DNA from: Candidatus Lambdaproteobacteria bacterium RIFOXYD2_FULL_50_16
GTDB taxonomy: Bacteria; SAR324; XYD2-FULL-50-16
Direction: 5' to 3'
Assembly (NCBI GenBank): GCA_001783695.1
Contig: MFNE01000026.1
Coordinates: 190,192 to 228,317, forward strand
DNA: 38,126 bases
Positions within the stretch are counted from its first letter, which is position 1; each line of letters begins with the position of its first letter. Of this stretch, positions 1 through 8,445 are shown piece by piece. A model generated the notes under the pieces. It was given only the letters and a program-made list of their open reading frames with translations. It was not told the origin of the DNA and ran no database searches. The position numbers were made by a program, and so were the translations under genes.

Positions 1-30
1 ATGCCAACGGTTTTATTAGACTCAACGCGC

Positions 31-49
31 TGCCATATAAAATATGGCA
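31..49. repeat. Perfect 8-bp inverted repeat upstream of folB
   Basis: TGCCATAT (31-38) and ATATGGCA (42-49) form a perfect 8-bp stem around an AAA loop, 24 bases before the chosen folB start. No T-run follows, so it is not a standard terminator. It overlaps an AT-rich TATAAA-like string at 36-41 with only a poor -35 match upstream. It could be an operator or a leader hairpin; the window edge hides what lies upstream. Confidence 0.4.
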
Positions 50-73
50 CCAAGCCCGCAAGCGGAGGTAAAC

Positions 74-433
74 TTGCGAACTTATCAAATAGAGGTTGCT
101 GGGCTTCAACTCTTTGGCTATCACGGCTACTATGAGATCGAGGCTAAACAAGGGCAGTTGTTTTTGCTCGATTTATGGTTGGATGTGGAGTCGGTGGACA
201 CCCATTCGGATCAACTGCAATCCTATGTTGATTACGGTAAAATGGTTCAAGAGATGGTGCGGGTGTTTAACGCCAATCGTTACCGCACCATTGAGTCTTT
301 GGCCGAGGCCATTTTAGAGGTGTTTATTGGGACTGAGGGGCTCAAAAAAGCCCGCTTACGTATTCGCAAACCTGAACCGCCAATTCCTCATCGGTTAGAC
401 CATGTAGCCGTGGTTTTTGAACGAGCCTACTAA
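74..433 (+). CDS. folB: Dihydroneopterin aldolase
   Basis: Converts 7,8-dihydroneopterin to 6-hydroxymethyl-7,8-dihydropterin and glycolaldehyde in cytoplasmic folate synthesis. The family pattern is visible: GYHGYYEIEAKQGQ near the N-terminus, DYGKMV in the middle, TIESLAEAI, and RKPEPPI near the C-terminus carrying the conserved lysine. I chose the TTG at 74 because GGAGG (64-68) sits five bases upstream and the resulting 119 residues match the usual FolB length of about 120. An in-frame ATG at 44 would add ten unconserved residues and lies inside a hairpin. The stop is two bases before alr, so the two genes are probably co-transcribed. No other folate gene is in the window. Confidence 0.9.
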   Translation: MRTYQIEVAGLQLFGYHGYYEIEAKQGQLFLLDLWLDVESVDTHSDQLQSYVDYGKMVQEMVRVFNANRYRTIESLAEAILEVFIGTEGLKKARLRIRKPEPPIPHRLDHVAVVFERAY

Positions 434-435
434 GG

Positions 436-1551
436 ATGTTACGCAAGACCTATATCGAGATTTCCCGCCAATCCTTTTGTCACAATATCGCTCAATTTAA
501 GAAATGCTTGCCCCCAGGCGGGCAGTTGATGGCGGTGGTCAAAGCCGATGGGTATGGGCATGGAGCGGTCCAGACCGCATTGGTTGCCCAGGCTGAAGGG
601 GTCGCTTGGGCCGGGGTGGCTTTGGTTGAAGAAGGGATCGAACTTCGTCAGGGCGGGGTGACCCTACCCATCTTGGTTTTGGGTGCTTGGCCCAAGGAAG
701 CATTGCCCTATTTTGAGCAGTACCAGTTAACCCCTACCATTCACAGCCCCGAATCAGCCCGACTTTTGCAAGATTTCGCCAAGGCCAAAGGATATCAGCA
801 GCCGGTCCATTTAAAGGTCGATACCGGGATGGGCCGGATTGGTTTTGGGCCGTCGCAGCTTTTTGAGTTTTGGGAACATTTTGACTCGTTTGACCATTTG
901 CGGGTCGAAGGGATTGATTCTCACTTGGCAAGAGCCGATGAGGGCCTAGACGAACCCACGGTGACCCAATTTACCCGATTTAACGCCCTCATCGAGGGCA
1001 TGGATGCCCGCTTTATGCCTCGCTGGACCCATATCGCCAATTCGTCAGGAACTTGTGATTTCAAAGATTTTGAGCGAGGAAATCTGTTTCGAATTGGGAT
1101 TGGGCTTTATGGCCAGTTACCTTCGGCGCAACTCCGAAACAAACCCGACCTTAAACAAGCGATTACCTTTAAAACCGAGGTCGTACAACTGCGTGACTTC
1201 GAGGTAAACTCGCCAATTAGTTATGGCGGCACCTGGGTGACCAAAAGGCCTAGTCGAATCGCTTGTATTGCGGTGGGTTATGGTGATGGTTACTCAAGGG
1301 CTTTGTCTAATCGGGCTCAGGTGTTGATCCGAGGCCAGCGAATGCCCGTGGTAGGGCGGGTTTGTATGGATTTGACCTTGATTGACGTCACCGATTTCCC
1401 AGAGGTATGCTTGGGGGACCAGGTAGTGTTAATTGGGCGGCAGGGGGATGAAGAAATATTAGCTAGTGAACTTGCTGATATCATGGGCACAATAAACTAT
1501 GAGGTCTGTTGCAACCTCTCTAAACGGGTCCCCCGTTTTTACCTAGGCTAA
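436..1551 (+). CDS. alr: Alanine racemase
   Basis: PLP enzyme that interconverts L- and D-alanine and supplies D-Ala for peptidoglycan. The PLP lysine is K36 in VVKADGYGHG. The second catalytic base is Y263 in ISYGGTW, equivalent to Tyr265 of the Geobacillus enzyme. The downstream VGYGDGYSR and GRVCMDLTLIDVT segments are typical of the C-terminal beta domain. At 371 residues it is full length. It begins two bases after folB and stops two bases before the DUF445 gene, which suggests one operon. The ribosome-binding site is weak (AAGG), fitting translational coupling. Confidence 0.97.
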   Translation: MLRKTYIEISRQSFCHNIAQFKKCLPPGGQLMAVVKADGYGHGAVQTALVAQAEGVAWAGVALVEEGIELRQGGVTLPILVLGAWPKEALPYFEQYQLTPTIHSPESARLLQDFAKAKGYQQPVHLKVDTGMGRIGFGPSQLFEFWEHFDSFDHLRVEGIDSHLARADEGLDEPTVTQFTRFNALIEGMDARFMPRWTHIANSSGTCDFKDFERGNLFRIGIGLYGQLPSAQLRNKPDLKQAITFKTEVVQLRDFEVNSPISYGGTWVTKRPSRIACIAVGYGDGYSRALSNRAQVLIRGQRMPVVGRVCMDLTLIDVTDFPEVCLGDQVVLIGRQGDEEILASELADIMGTINYEVCCNLSKRVPRFYLG

Positions 1552-1553
1552 CT

Positions 1554-2171
1554 ATGGAATTACTCGATTCTGACCTACCGAAACTGATTCTGATTCCGTT
1601 GGTTGCTGCTTTGATTGGCTGGCTTACCAACTGGGTCGCGGTAAAGATGTTGTTTCACCCTAAACAGCCCATTAATCTGGGTTTGTTTACCTTACAAGGG
1701 GTGTTTCATAAACGCCAAAAAGACCTAGCCCGTCGGCTGGGCGACTTGATTGAAACCAAACTTTTTTCTCATAGTGACATCCACGAAAAGCTCACCAGTC
1801 CCGAGTTTGTAGCCCGTTTGACCCCTATCTTAGAAAGACATTTAGACCAATTTATTGCAGAGCGCCTTACCGGGATTCATCCTATGCTGGCTTTGCTGCC
1901 AGAGCAGATGCGAAGTCTGATTAAAGAAAAGCTGATGGAAGAATTTGAGGCTTTTTTGCCCAGAATGTTAGAGGGTGCCTCTGATTCTTTAGAGGATTTA
2001 ATTCAGATAAAAGACGTGATCAGGAAGAAGGTGGAAGCCTTTGACGTCAGTCAGATGGAAGAAATATTGTTTTCGATTCTTAAAAACGAATTTAAGATGA
2101 TCGAATATGTAGGCGGGGTATTGGGCTTTTTTATTGGGATCGCCCAGGTGATGATTTATCGGTATCTTTAA
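1554..2171 (+). CDS. DUF445 family membrane protein
   Basis: A 205-residue protein with a hydrophobic N-terminal segment (about residues 9-30) containing LIGWLTNWVAVKMLFHP, which resembles the DUF445/YheB signature. A charged middle region of about 130 residues, likely helical, follows, and a second hydrophobic segment (VGGVLGFFIGIAQVMIYRYL) ends the protein. Both ends are therefore probably in the inner membrane with a soluble middle domain. The family has no agreed biochemical role. The stop overlaps the start of the next gene by one base (TAATG), so the two are translationally coupled. Confidence 0.8.
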   Translation: MELLDSDLPKLILIPLVAALIGWLTNWVAVKMLFHPKQPINLGLFTLQGVFHKRQKDLARRLGDLIETKLFSHSDIHEKLTSPEFVARLTPILERHLDQFIAERLTGIHPMLALLPEQMRSLIKEKLMEEFEAFLPRMLEGASDSLEDLIQIKDVIRKKVEAFDVSQMEEILFSILKNEFKMIEYVGGVLGFFIGIAQVMIYRYL

Positions 2172-2782
2172 TGTCTTTCGCGTTGGTGCTGTTAAATGGC
2201 GAGGCCCCTAGTTTGGCCTTGGTTCAGAGGTTTTGGGATAATGCGGATTTTAGAATTGCCGCAGACGGCGGTGCTAACCCCATTTTAGCATTAGGATTAA
2301 AGCCCGACTTGATTCTGGGAGATCTAGACAGCCTCGAAAAGGCTCCAGCCGGGGTCGAGATTAAAAAAATCGAATCTCAAAACAATACAGATGGTGAAAA
2401 AGCCCTAGAAGAGGTTAGCCGACGGGGTTTCAAAAAGGCGGTGCTATTGGGTGCCCTGGGGGGGCGGGCCGATATGTATCTATATAACCTATCCCTACCC
2501 CTGAAGTTCCCTCATCTAGCCCTAACCTTTTATACCGAGCAGGAACGTATTTTTTTAGCCCCCAAAACCTGTCTAATAGAGGGACCTGTAGGGGCTAGGG
2601 TTTCGCTTTTGCCTTTGGGGGAAGGGGTGGAAGGGGTAACTAGCCAGGGACTGGAATGGCCACTGATTGACCATACCTTGAGTGTCCACGCTTTTATGTC
2701 GATTAGCAACCAAATCAAAGCCCCTAATGCCCAAGTGCGCCACAAATCTGGGAATTTATTGATCTTTGTTGAAGAGATTTAA
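2171..2782 (+). CDS. thiN: Thiamine pyrophosphokinase
   Basis: Transfers pyrophosphate from ATP to thiamine to make the cofactor TPP. Family motifs are ADGGAN (about residues 32-37), GDLDS (about 50-54), NNTDGEKAL (the usual D-x-TD-x-E block) and GALGGRADMYLYNL. In the last motif the usual GGRxDH reads GGRADM, so the His is replaced by Met. Length (203 residues) is normal. No other thi gene and no TPP riboswitch is nearby, so the protein may serve salvage as well as synthesis. It is the last gene of the plus-strand cluster and meets a convergent gene two bases beyond its stop. Confidence 0.87.
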   Translation: MSFALVLLNGEAPSLALVQRFWDNADFRIAADGGANPILALGLKPDLILGDLDSLEKAPAGVEIKKIESQNNTDGEKALEEVSRRGFKKAVLLGALGGRADMYLYNLSLPLKFPHLALTFYTEQERIFLAPKTCLIEGPVGARVSLLPLGEGVEGVTSQGLEWPLIDHTLSVHAFMSISNQIKAPNAQVRHKSGNLLIFVEEI

Positions 2783-2793
2783 CCTTAGGTTAA
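2779..2793. repeat. 15-bp palindrome across two convergent stop codons
   Basis: TTAACCT-T-AGGTTAA is a perfect 7-bp inverted repeat around one central base. It contains the TAA stop of thiN (2780-2782) and the TAA stop of the opposing glycosyltransferase (2785-2787). The one-base centre makes a strong RNA hairpin unlikely unless the inner pairs open, and no T-run follows on either strand. It may be a weak bidirectional end signal or a protein site. Confidence 0.35.
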
Positions 2794-5121
2794 GGCCACG
2801 TCTTGCGCAACCAAGTCGTGTAGTTTGGCTAATTGGACCTCAGGGTGGTAACAGTCTTGAACCGTTTTGACGCCCTTGGCTCGAATCGCTGAAATATCAT
2901 ATTGCCCGTTTAAAAGATTTTGAATCAACTGGGGCAGTTCCTTTGGCTGGGAAGCGTTGTACAAAAATCCGTTTTCCTGGTCCTGGATAATTTCCACTAA
3001 TGCGCCAGAACGATTCGACACCACCACCACCTCTCGGGCCATGGCTTCAATCGCCGTTAATCCGAAGGCCTCGGGAACAATACTTGGGACTACTAGTAAA
3101 TCCAGGTTATCATAGATTTTTATTGTGTCCTGCTCAAACCCTGCGTAGGTGATGTCCCAACCACGTTTAATTAAACGGTTTATATGGCTCTGGAATTCGG
3201 CCCACGCCTTTTCTTCGGTTAAAAGGGGCTCCCCGTAGATCAATAATTTAATGGGCAAAACCTGCCCCCAGGACTCTAATGCAGTCAATATGGTTGACTG
3301 CCCCTTTGCTTGGCAAATCAAGCCAACAACCCCAATACGAATGGGGGTCTGTAAGAACGGTTTTCGCCGTACTCTAGGGACCTGGAAGAGCAGTGGAGAT
3401 ACCCAGTTAGCCACCGTGTGGATTTTGTTATATATAGCGTCGTTTTGATATTGTTTTTCTAAGGTGTTGGATACGGACAAGATCGACTTCACCGAAGGCA
3501 AACGACCAAAAAAGGTGACCACTCGCTTTTGTTGTCTGTCTAAGATCAAGTGAAGATGCCAAAATACCTTAAGTGGGAACAATAAAGACAACAAGCTACC
3601 GGACAAAAAGGTTCGTCCGCCGTTGCAATAGATGACGTCGATATTATATTTTTTGATCTTTTTACTTAACAGGTAGGTCGATTTAACACTGGAAAATAGG
3701 TATCTCGAAAGTTCGGTGATTAGGCTATTTTCGTAGGTTGGGCTCCAGGTGGGCACAGTCCAGTAGGAAAAACCATGTTCCTTGAGTTTTTTAGTAAAAC
3801 TGCCTTCGTTTGGCACCGAAATATGGATGTCCCAAAGCTCGGACTCTCGGAATTTTTCCATTATATCAAGCAGAATCACCTGACCCCCGCCCACACGGTC
3901 GCCATATTGATCCAGAAATAGGATATTGGTCCTTCTAGGAGCCAGCTTGACCACAGGCAAGGGCCGGGAAATCCGGTGCCGCGCCTGCGACTGGGCTAAA
4001 GCGTAGATATCTAAGTGTTCGCGGGCTGATTTTTCCCAGCTGAATTTCTTAACGTGCTTGAGCCCCTTTTCCCGGTAATATTCTTGGAGATCGGTTTTTT
4101 CCGAAAGGTTTAAAATGGCTTGAGCCATCCCTTCGGGGTTGTAGGGGTCCACCAGGAGCGCGGAATCGCCCACAACTTCGGGAATAGAGGCGCAATTAGA
4201 GGTAATAACCGGGGTGCCGCAAGCCATGGCCTCTAGAGTAGGCAGTCCAAAACCCTCGTAAAAGCTGGGGAACAAAAAGAGTTGAGCGGCCGAATAGATT
4301 GCAGGAAGGTCGTCGGTGGGCAGGTAACCGGTGAAGATAATCTTATTTTTCAGTTTTTTATCTTGTACTTGTTCCTTAAGCCCCGGGATGCCGGTCAAAA
4401 GGTTTTTATACTGGCCTAAGATCACCAAGGGCGGCAGATCGGGCCTCTGTTCTAGGGCGATTCGGTAACTCGTGACCAGACCAAAGATGTTTTTGTGGGG
4501 CTTAACGTTGCCGATAAATAGGAAAAATTCTTTAGGCAACCCATGACGATCTAATACCGCCTGTCGGTCTGCTGGCACCACGGGCCGAAACAAGGGGTCC
4601 ACTCCGTTATAGATAACCCGGATCTTTTCCTCTGGGATTTGGAAATACTTTATAATTTCAGATCGAGAAAACTCACTTACCGTGATCACATAGTCGGTTT
4701 TATTTAAAACCAAGCGCAAGAAGTCCCGCGAATATATTCGTTTCAAAAATCCTGGAAAAAACTGCCGCATGGCGACGTGGCAAACGTCGTGAACCGTGGT
4801 TATCAGCTGGCCAGGATAAAATAGGGGAGCGTTATAGTGGGGAACATGCAAAAGACCAAACGGATCGATCTTAGTGAGCCATTTAAATTGTTCGCGGATG
4901 GAATAAATTGGGTCGTTATAAGGACGAATGTTAAATTTGGAAAAACTTCTAATACCCGGAATATGCTCTTCACGGGCTAATATTTCAATAGGATGTCCAC
5001 TTGCGATGGTATTGTAATGGCGAATTAAATTGCCAATGTAGGTCCCAATACCGCTTCCGTCGAAATGGCGGCAGTCGAGATAAACCGGACTTTGTAATAA
5101 ATACTTGTTTTCGACGTTCAT
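2785..5121 (-). CDS. Two-domain GT4 glycosyltransferase
   Basis: A 778-residue protein made of two GT-B/GT4-type glycosyltransferase modules in tandem. The first (about residues 10-385) has [36 protein letters not shown] and the donor-binding signature [17 protein letters not shown] near residue 290. The second (about 398-775) starts with a GGGQ glycine loop and ends with [14 protein letters not shown] near residue 685. Such proteins normally use nucleotide sugars to build LPS, O-antigen or other envelope glycans. No signal peptide or membrane helix is seen, so it is probably cytosolic or peripheral. It follows a YbhN-like membrane protein on the same strand after a 71-base gap, and AAGG lies just before its ATG. 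Acceptor and sugar cannot be read from the sequence. Confidence 0.88.
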   Translation of the reverse strand: MNVENKYLLQSPVYLDCRHFDGSGIGTYIGNLIRHYNTIASGHPIEILAREEHIPGIRSFSKFNIRPYNDPIYSIREQFKWLTKIDPFGLLHVPHYNAPLFYPGQLITTVHDVCHVAMRQFFPGFLKRIYSRDFLRLVLNKTDYVITVSEFSRSEIIKYFQIPEEKIRVIYNGVDPLFRPVVPADRQAVLDRHGLPKEFFLFIGNVKPHKNIFGLVTSYRIALEQRPDLPPLVILGQYKNLLTGIPGLKEQVQDKKLKNKIIFTGYLPTDDLPAIYSAAQLFLFPSFYEGFGLPTLEAMACGTPVITSNCASIPEVVGDSALLVDPYNPEGMAQAILNLSEKTDLQEYYREKGLKHVKKFSWEKSAREHLDIYALAQSQARHRISRPLPVVKLAPRRTNILFLDQYGDRVGGGQVILLDIMEKFRESELWDIHISVPNEGSFTKKLKEHGFSYWTVPTWSPTYENSLITELSRYLFSSVKSTYLLSKKIKKYNIDVIYCNGGRTFLSGSLLSLLFPLKVFWHLHLILDRQQKRVVTFFGRLPSVKSILSVSNTLEKQYQNDAIYNKIHTVANWVSPLLFQVPRVRRKPFLQTPIRIGVVGLICQAKGQSTILTALESWGQVLPIKLLIYGEPLLTEEKAWAEFQSHINRLIKRGWDITYAGFEQDTIKIYDNLDLLVVPSIVPEAFGLTAIEAMAREVVVVSNRSGALVEIIQDQENGFLYNASQPKELPQLIQNLLNGQYDISAIRAKGVKTVQDCYHPEVQLAKLHDLVAQDVALT

Positions 5122-5192
5122 CGAGACCTTAGGGTATTGTACGGGTAGGATACTGTATGGACCCTGAAAAATAAAGTAAAATCCCTACTAGG

Positions 5193-6173
5193 TTAAACCC
5201 TCCCCTTGGCAGGAGCGATCTTAGTTTTAAGAGAAAAATAGATTAGGGCTCCAGGCATAAAAGCCAAGATTTGCAGGATCATATAAAAGTTAAAAACATC
5301 GGCCCCCCCATGATAACCGTAGAGTCCATAAAGTTGATCAAAAGCCGCATGCCCCAACCCCGCACCACCCGGTGCCAGCGGGATTACCGTAGCTATAAGA
5401 CCCAAAGGCATCAGCAGCATTTGTGGTAAAAGCTCCATTGATTCAATCCCAACAAGGGGGCAGAGCAGGTAAAACAAGCTGGCCACAAAGCTATGGATGA
5501 TAACGGTTAAAAACAAGGTTTGAAACAATATAGCCGGATGGTCCTCGAATTGTTTGAAACTTCGATAAATGGAAATTAAGTTTGGACCTAAGGGCATTTT
5601 TGTCAAAAGCCGGATTACCGGGTCTTTGCCCGCGGGAAAACGGATTAAAACAAGACTATAAAAACAAATAGTAAAGCCAGCCAAGGCGACAATAACCCAA
5701 CCGATTCCCGAAAAACCGGGGGTGCTAAGCCAGTGAGGGTTAAAGGCCAAGGATAAACTAGCCATCACCACCAAACCAAAAAGCCCGGTAAAACGATCTA
5801 AAACTAAAGAGGTTAACGCCTTGGTTTTTTGGCCTTCTTCGCCTGGTTGAATCACATAAAGCGCTTTGACCAAGTCACCTGTGACGGCGCCGGGTAAGGC
5901 GGTGTTAAAAAAGAACCCAATCCAGCAGACCCCATGGATACGTCTAAAGGGTTGATTGAGTCCGACCACGCCTAAAAAAAGTCTCCAGCGCCAGGTATTA
6001 AGGGGCAAAAAAACTAGAAACATCCCGGCTAAAAGTAGCCCAAAAAATCCAGGCCGATCTATTAAAAGTCCCAAACGCCCGAGGTCAAGTTTGCCAGTAG
6101 TGATCAGGTAGTAAAACAACCCAATCGTGACCACACCTTTAAAAATCCAATTTACTATCGCGCGTAGATTCAT
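5193..6173 (-). CDS. YbhN/LPG-synthase-TM-like membrane protein
   Basis: An integral membrane protein of about 326 residues with some seven or eight hydrophobic helices. The pattern resembles the flippase-like transmembrane domain of lysylphosphatidylglycerol synthases (UPF0104/YbhN): a WRWRLFL segment after the second helix, FFFNTALPGAVTGDLVKALYV, LDRFTGLFGLVV, and a glycine/proline-rich PLAPGGAGLGHAAF near the C-terminus. The catalytic synthase domain is absent. I chose the ATG at 6173, one base after the stop of the upstream gene; a TTG at 6185 would add four residues and overlap that gene. Its neighbour is a glycosyltransferase, which suggests envelope lipid or glycan handling, but no substrate can be assigned. 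Confidence 0.8.
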   Translation of the reverse strand: MNLRAIVNWIFKGVVTIGLFYYLITTGKLDLGRLGLLIDRPGFFGLLLAGMFLVFLPLNTWRWRLFLGVVGLNQPFRRIHGVCWIGFFFNTALPGAVTGDLVKALYVIQPGEEGQKTKALTSLVLDRFTGLFGLVVMASLSLAFNPHWLSTPGFSGIGWVIVALAGFTICFYSLVLIRFPAGKDPVIRLLTKMPLGPNLISIYRSFKQFEDHPAILFQTLFLTVIIHSFVASLFYLLCPLVGIESMELLPQMLLMPLGLIATVIPLAPGGAGLGHAAFDQLYGLYGYHGGADVFNFYMILQILAFMPGALIYFSLKTKIAPAKGRV

Positions 6174-6174
6174 C

Positions 6175-8025
6175 TTATTTCTCAAACCCGACTAGTTCGT
6201 CTGGGCCAATCTCTTGGTCTTGGCGCTCTGCCTGCCACTTCGCCACTAACTCCCCAAAATGGTCGATGATCGCACCTGGAGCGGATTTCTTTTTTAAAAA
6301 AAGTTCGGATTGGTTAATCGCAAAAAAATCTAACATCTTGTGTTCTTTAACCAGCAACTTGACCTGGGGCTCTAATTGAAAGCCTTGGGCCCGATAAAGG
6401 GCGAGGAGTAAACCCGAGATCCGGTAACTTGGGGAGGTTTCGATTTGGGAAGTGGTGTAATCCTCAATCACTTTTAAAAATTTAGCCCCGTTGGCCGAAC
6501 CTGCGCCTAAATAATAGCGGTGAACCAAGGCAAAAGAGACAAAGTAAGCCCACCCCTCTGAATAATCGGCCAAAATCTTGGTTTTTCCTGGTCCACGAGT
6601 GTTGGTAAGGCCCGCCAGCCGAAATGCGATCCTAGAGCAGTTTAAAAGGTCGGTTAAATTTTCGTTTAAGAGTTCTAGGCTAGTTTTAAGGGCTTTGATC
6701 CGGGTGGCTTCTTTGAACCGGACTGCGGACTCGCTGGCTAGCACCTTATCTATTTCTTGGTTTAGTCTAAAACCCATTTCATAAAGTTTGGCGTAGAGGC
6801 TATGGCGGTATTGGTCTAAATACCGGGCGATCCACTTTTCTGGCTTTGAACCCTTAGGAAGGTTGTCTAGGAGACCGCGCTGCCATACCCAAAGGGGGAA
6901 CCGGGCGAGTTCATCTTTTTGTTCCTGACTGAGGTGGGCTCCTTCGATTAAATGGAGTTTGACCCAGCCCCGCTTTCGAAGTTGTTGGCCGCGCTCTCTG
7001 ATGGTGCGCTTCCAAAGGTGCGCTAAATCAGGGTTTAAGTCTATTTCTTGGTGGGCCAATTGGTCAAGCCAATGATAACATTCGACCAATTCCCCCAAAT
7101 GCCCGGTGGCCAACTGCAACCGATCTTCGAGGGCATGGAAAAGGTTCCATTGTTTGGTTTCTTTAAAGAAATCGAAGTTTTTTTGCTCATGAGGTAGAAT
7201 CAGACCACCGCGAGGTAGCATATGATCCATCTGGCCGACGAGTTGGTCAAAAAAAACTTGATCATCCGCCTTTAGCCGCTCAATCACCTTGGTAAACCCG
7301 CGTTCGATCAAAGACGCCGCTTGGGGCTGGTGGCTTTTATTTTCGGACAGGGTCTTAAATAGGGCCTTTTGCCCCTGCTCTCGTGCTTTTGGCCCTTTAA
7401 AGCCCCTGGCTATGGCTTCTTGGTCGTAGTAAGCCTCTAGCTTTGGGTCAAGGTCGCCTAAAAACCGTAAAAAATAGAGCTTTTCTTTAAAGTCAAAATC
7501 AATCGGAGCCGATTGATCGGGCATTAGGGAAAAAGGCGGGCGACTGGGGACGTTGGTGCTAAAAAAAAGGTGCCCAAAAAGTTTAGAACACAGCAGCCGA
7601 ACGGTTTTTATGACAACTTCGGTGGTTTTTATTTCTAAAGGCAACACCAACTGCACCACCGGTTGACCTGGGCCTAACACCAGTTTGGCTGCGGGCAGCT
7701 CCATAGAGCCGGCTTTTTCACCAGATTTCTTTTCCCACTCGGCAGGCCCATAAAATTCCACTTTAGGCGCCAATGAGTTAACCCTAAGCCCCGCTTCGGA
7801 GGCAATAGCAAAACAAGCCAGAGCAATTTTTTTAATCGCCTCTTCGGCCTTGGGGTCAAGCCGACTGGCGTAGAAACTTACCGGAATCGGATAAGTTTTT
7901 TCTTCTTTGTGGGCATCTGCCCGATCGAGTTGGGCTTTAAAACGCTCTTTTTCTTTAGGATCGAAGCGCGAATCTAAGAGCGAATCGCCGATTCCGCCAA
8001 AACGACTTCCCCCCGGGGCCTTCAT
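6175..8025 (-). CDS. Unrecognised 616-residue protein
   Basis: I do not recognise a family. The product is a charged, Lys/Gln/Leu-rich soluble protein of 616 residues without signal peptide or membrane helix. The first 160 residues look like a mixed alpha/beta domain ending in strand-like text (KLVLGPGQPVVQLVLPLEI). The rest looks mainly helical, with conserved-looking Trp and Tyr positions and a late segment YSEGWAYFVSFALVHRYYLG. No Cys cluster, P-loop or other nucleotide motif is visible. Its ATG overlaps the cyaY stop by one base (TGATG), so it is translationally coupled to cyaY, and its stop is one base before the YbhN-like gene. Confidence 0.7.
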   Translation of the reverse strand: MKAPGGSRFGGIGDSLLDSRFDPKEKERFKAQLDRADAHKEEKTYPIPVSFYASRLDPKAEEAIKKIALACFAIASEAGLRVNSLAPKVEFYGPAEWEKKSGEKAGSMELPAAKLVLGPGQPVVQLVLPLEIKTTEVVIKTVRLLCSKLFGHLFFSTNVPSRPPFSLMPDQSAPIDFDFKEKLYFLRFLGDLDPKLEAYYDQEAIARGFKGPKAREQGQKALFKTLSENKSHQPQAASLIERGFTKVIERLKADDQVFFDQLVGQMDHMLPRGGLILPHEQKNFDFFKETKQWNLFHALEDRLQLATGHLGELVECYHWLDQLAHQEIDLNPDLAHLWKRTIRERGQQLRKRGWVKLHLIEGAHLSQEQKDELARFPLWVWQRGLLDNLPKGSKPEKWIARYLDQYRHSLYAKLYEMGFRLNQEIDKVLASESAVRFKEATRIKALKTSLELLNENLTDLLNCSRIAFRLAGLTNTRGPGKTKILADYSEGWAYFVSFALVHRYYLGAGSANGAKFLKVIEDYTTSQIETSPSYRISGLLLALYRAQGFQLEPQVKLLVKEHKMLDFFAINQSELFLKKKSAPGAIIDHFGELVAKWQAERQDQEIGPDELVGFEK

Positions 8026-8345
8026 CAGAAGTTAAAGGGCTGGCCCAGGGTTTGGGTAATCTCGCGCGCTAGGACCTTAAAAAATTCCTCACCCGTCTTG
8101 TCTGCCACCCAAAGGTCTTGGTCTGGGTCATAGTTAAAGTGGAGACCCTGTTTTTTAGTGGCCAACCAGAGTTGGCTTAAGGGCCGCTGGCGGTTGATCA
8201 CAAACACGGTGCCACTAGAAAAGGTAATACGAACGTTATCTGAGGACTCGAAGGCCTCGACTAGATCGGGGTCGTAGTCTTCGAAGGCGTCAAAAATTCG
8301 GTCGTAAACCTCTTTTGTAAGACGAACAAAATCGGCTGGTTCCAA
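8025..8345 (-). CDS. cyaY: Frataxin-like iron donor protein CyaY
   Basis: Bacterial frataxin binds iron and modulates iron-sulfur cluster assembly on IscS/IscU. The strand block INRQRPLSQLWLATKKQGLHF is nearly the family signature, followed by WVADKTGEEFF. The N-terminal helix is acidic (DRIFDAFEDYDPDLVEAFE), as expected for iron binding. I chose TTG at 8345: AAGGGGG lies six bases upstream and the product is then 106 residues, the same as E. coli CyaY. A longer reading from ATG at 8447 has no ribosome site and would overlap the divergent holA start. No isc or suf gene is nearby. The gene leads a minus-strand group with the unknown 616-residue gene. Confidence 0.9.
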   Translation of the reverse strand: MEPADFVRLTKEVYDRIFDAFEDYDPDLVEAFESSDNVRITFSSGTVFVINRQRPLSQLWLATKKQGLHFNYDPDQDLWVADKTGEEFFKVLAREITQTLGQPFNF

Positions 8346-8378
8346 TGGGATCCCCCTTATTTTTGCCTTGGCCACAAG

Positions 8379-8391
8379 CCCCGAAGCGGGG
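8379..8391. repeat. Short GC hairpin between cyaY and holA
   Basis: CCCCG-AAG-CGGGG is a 5-bp stem with a three-base loop in the 100-base divergent gap between cyaY and holA. There is no T-run on either side. It would sit in the leader of cyaY if transcription starts further upstream. I could not place convincing -35/-10 pairs for either gene here. Confidence 0.3.
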
Positions 8392-8445
8392 TAGATTCGT
8401 TTGTCTAACCTTAGAAAATAATCTTGTATAAGTCCAGCGGCGAAC

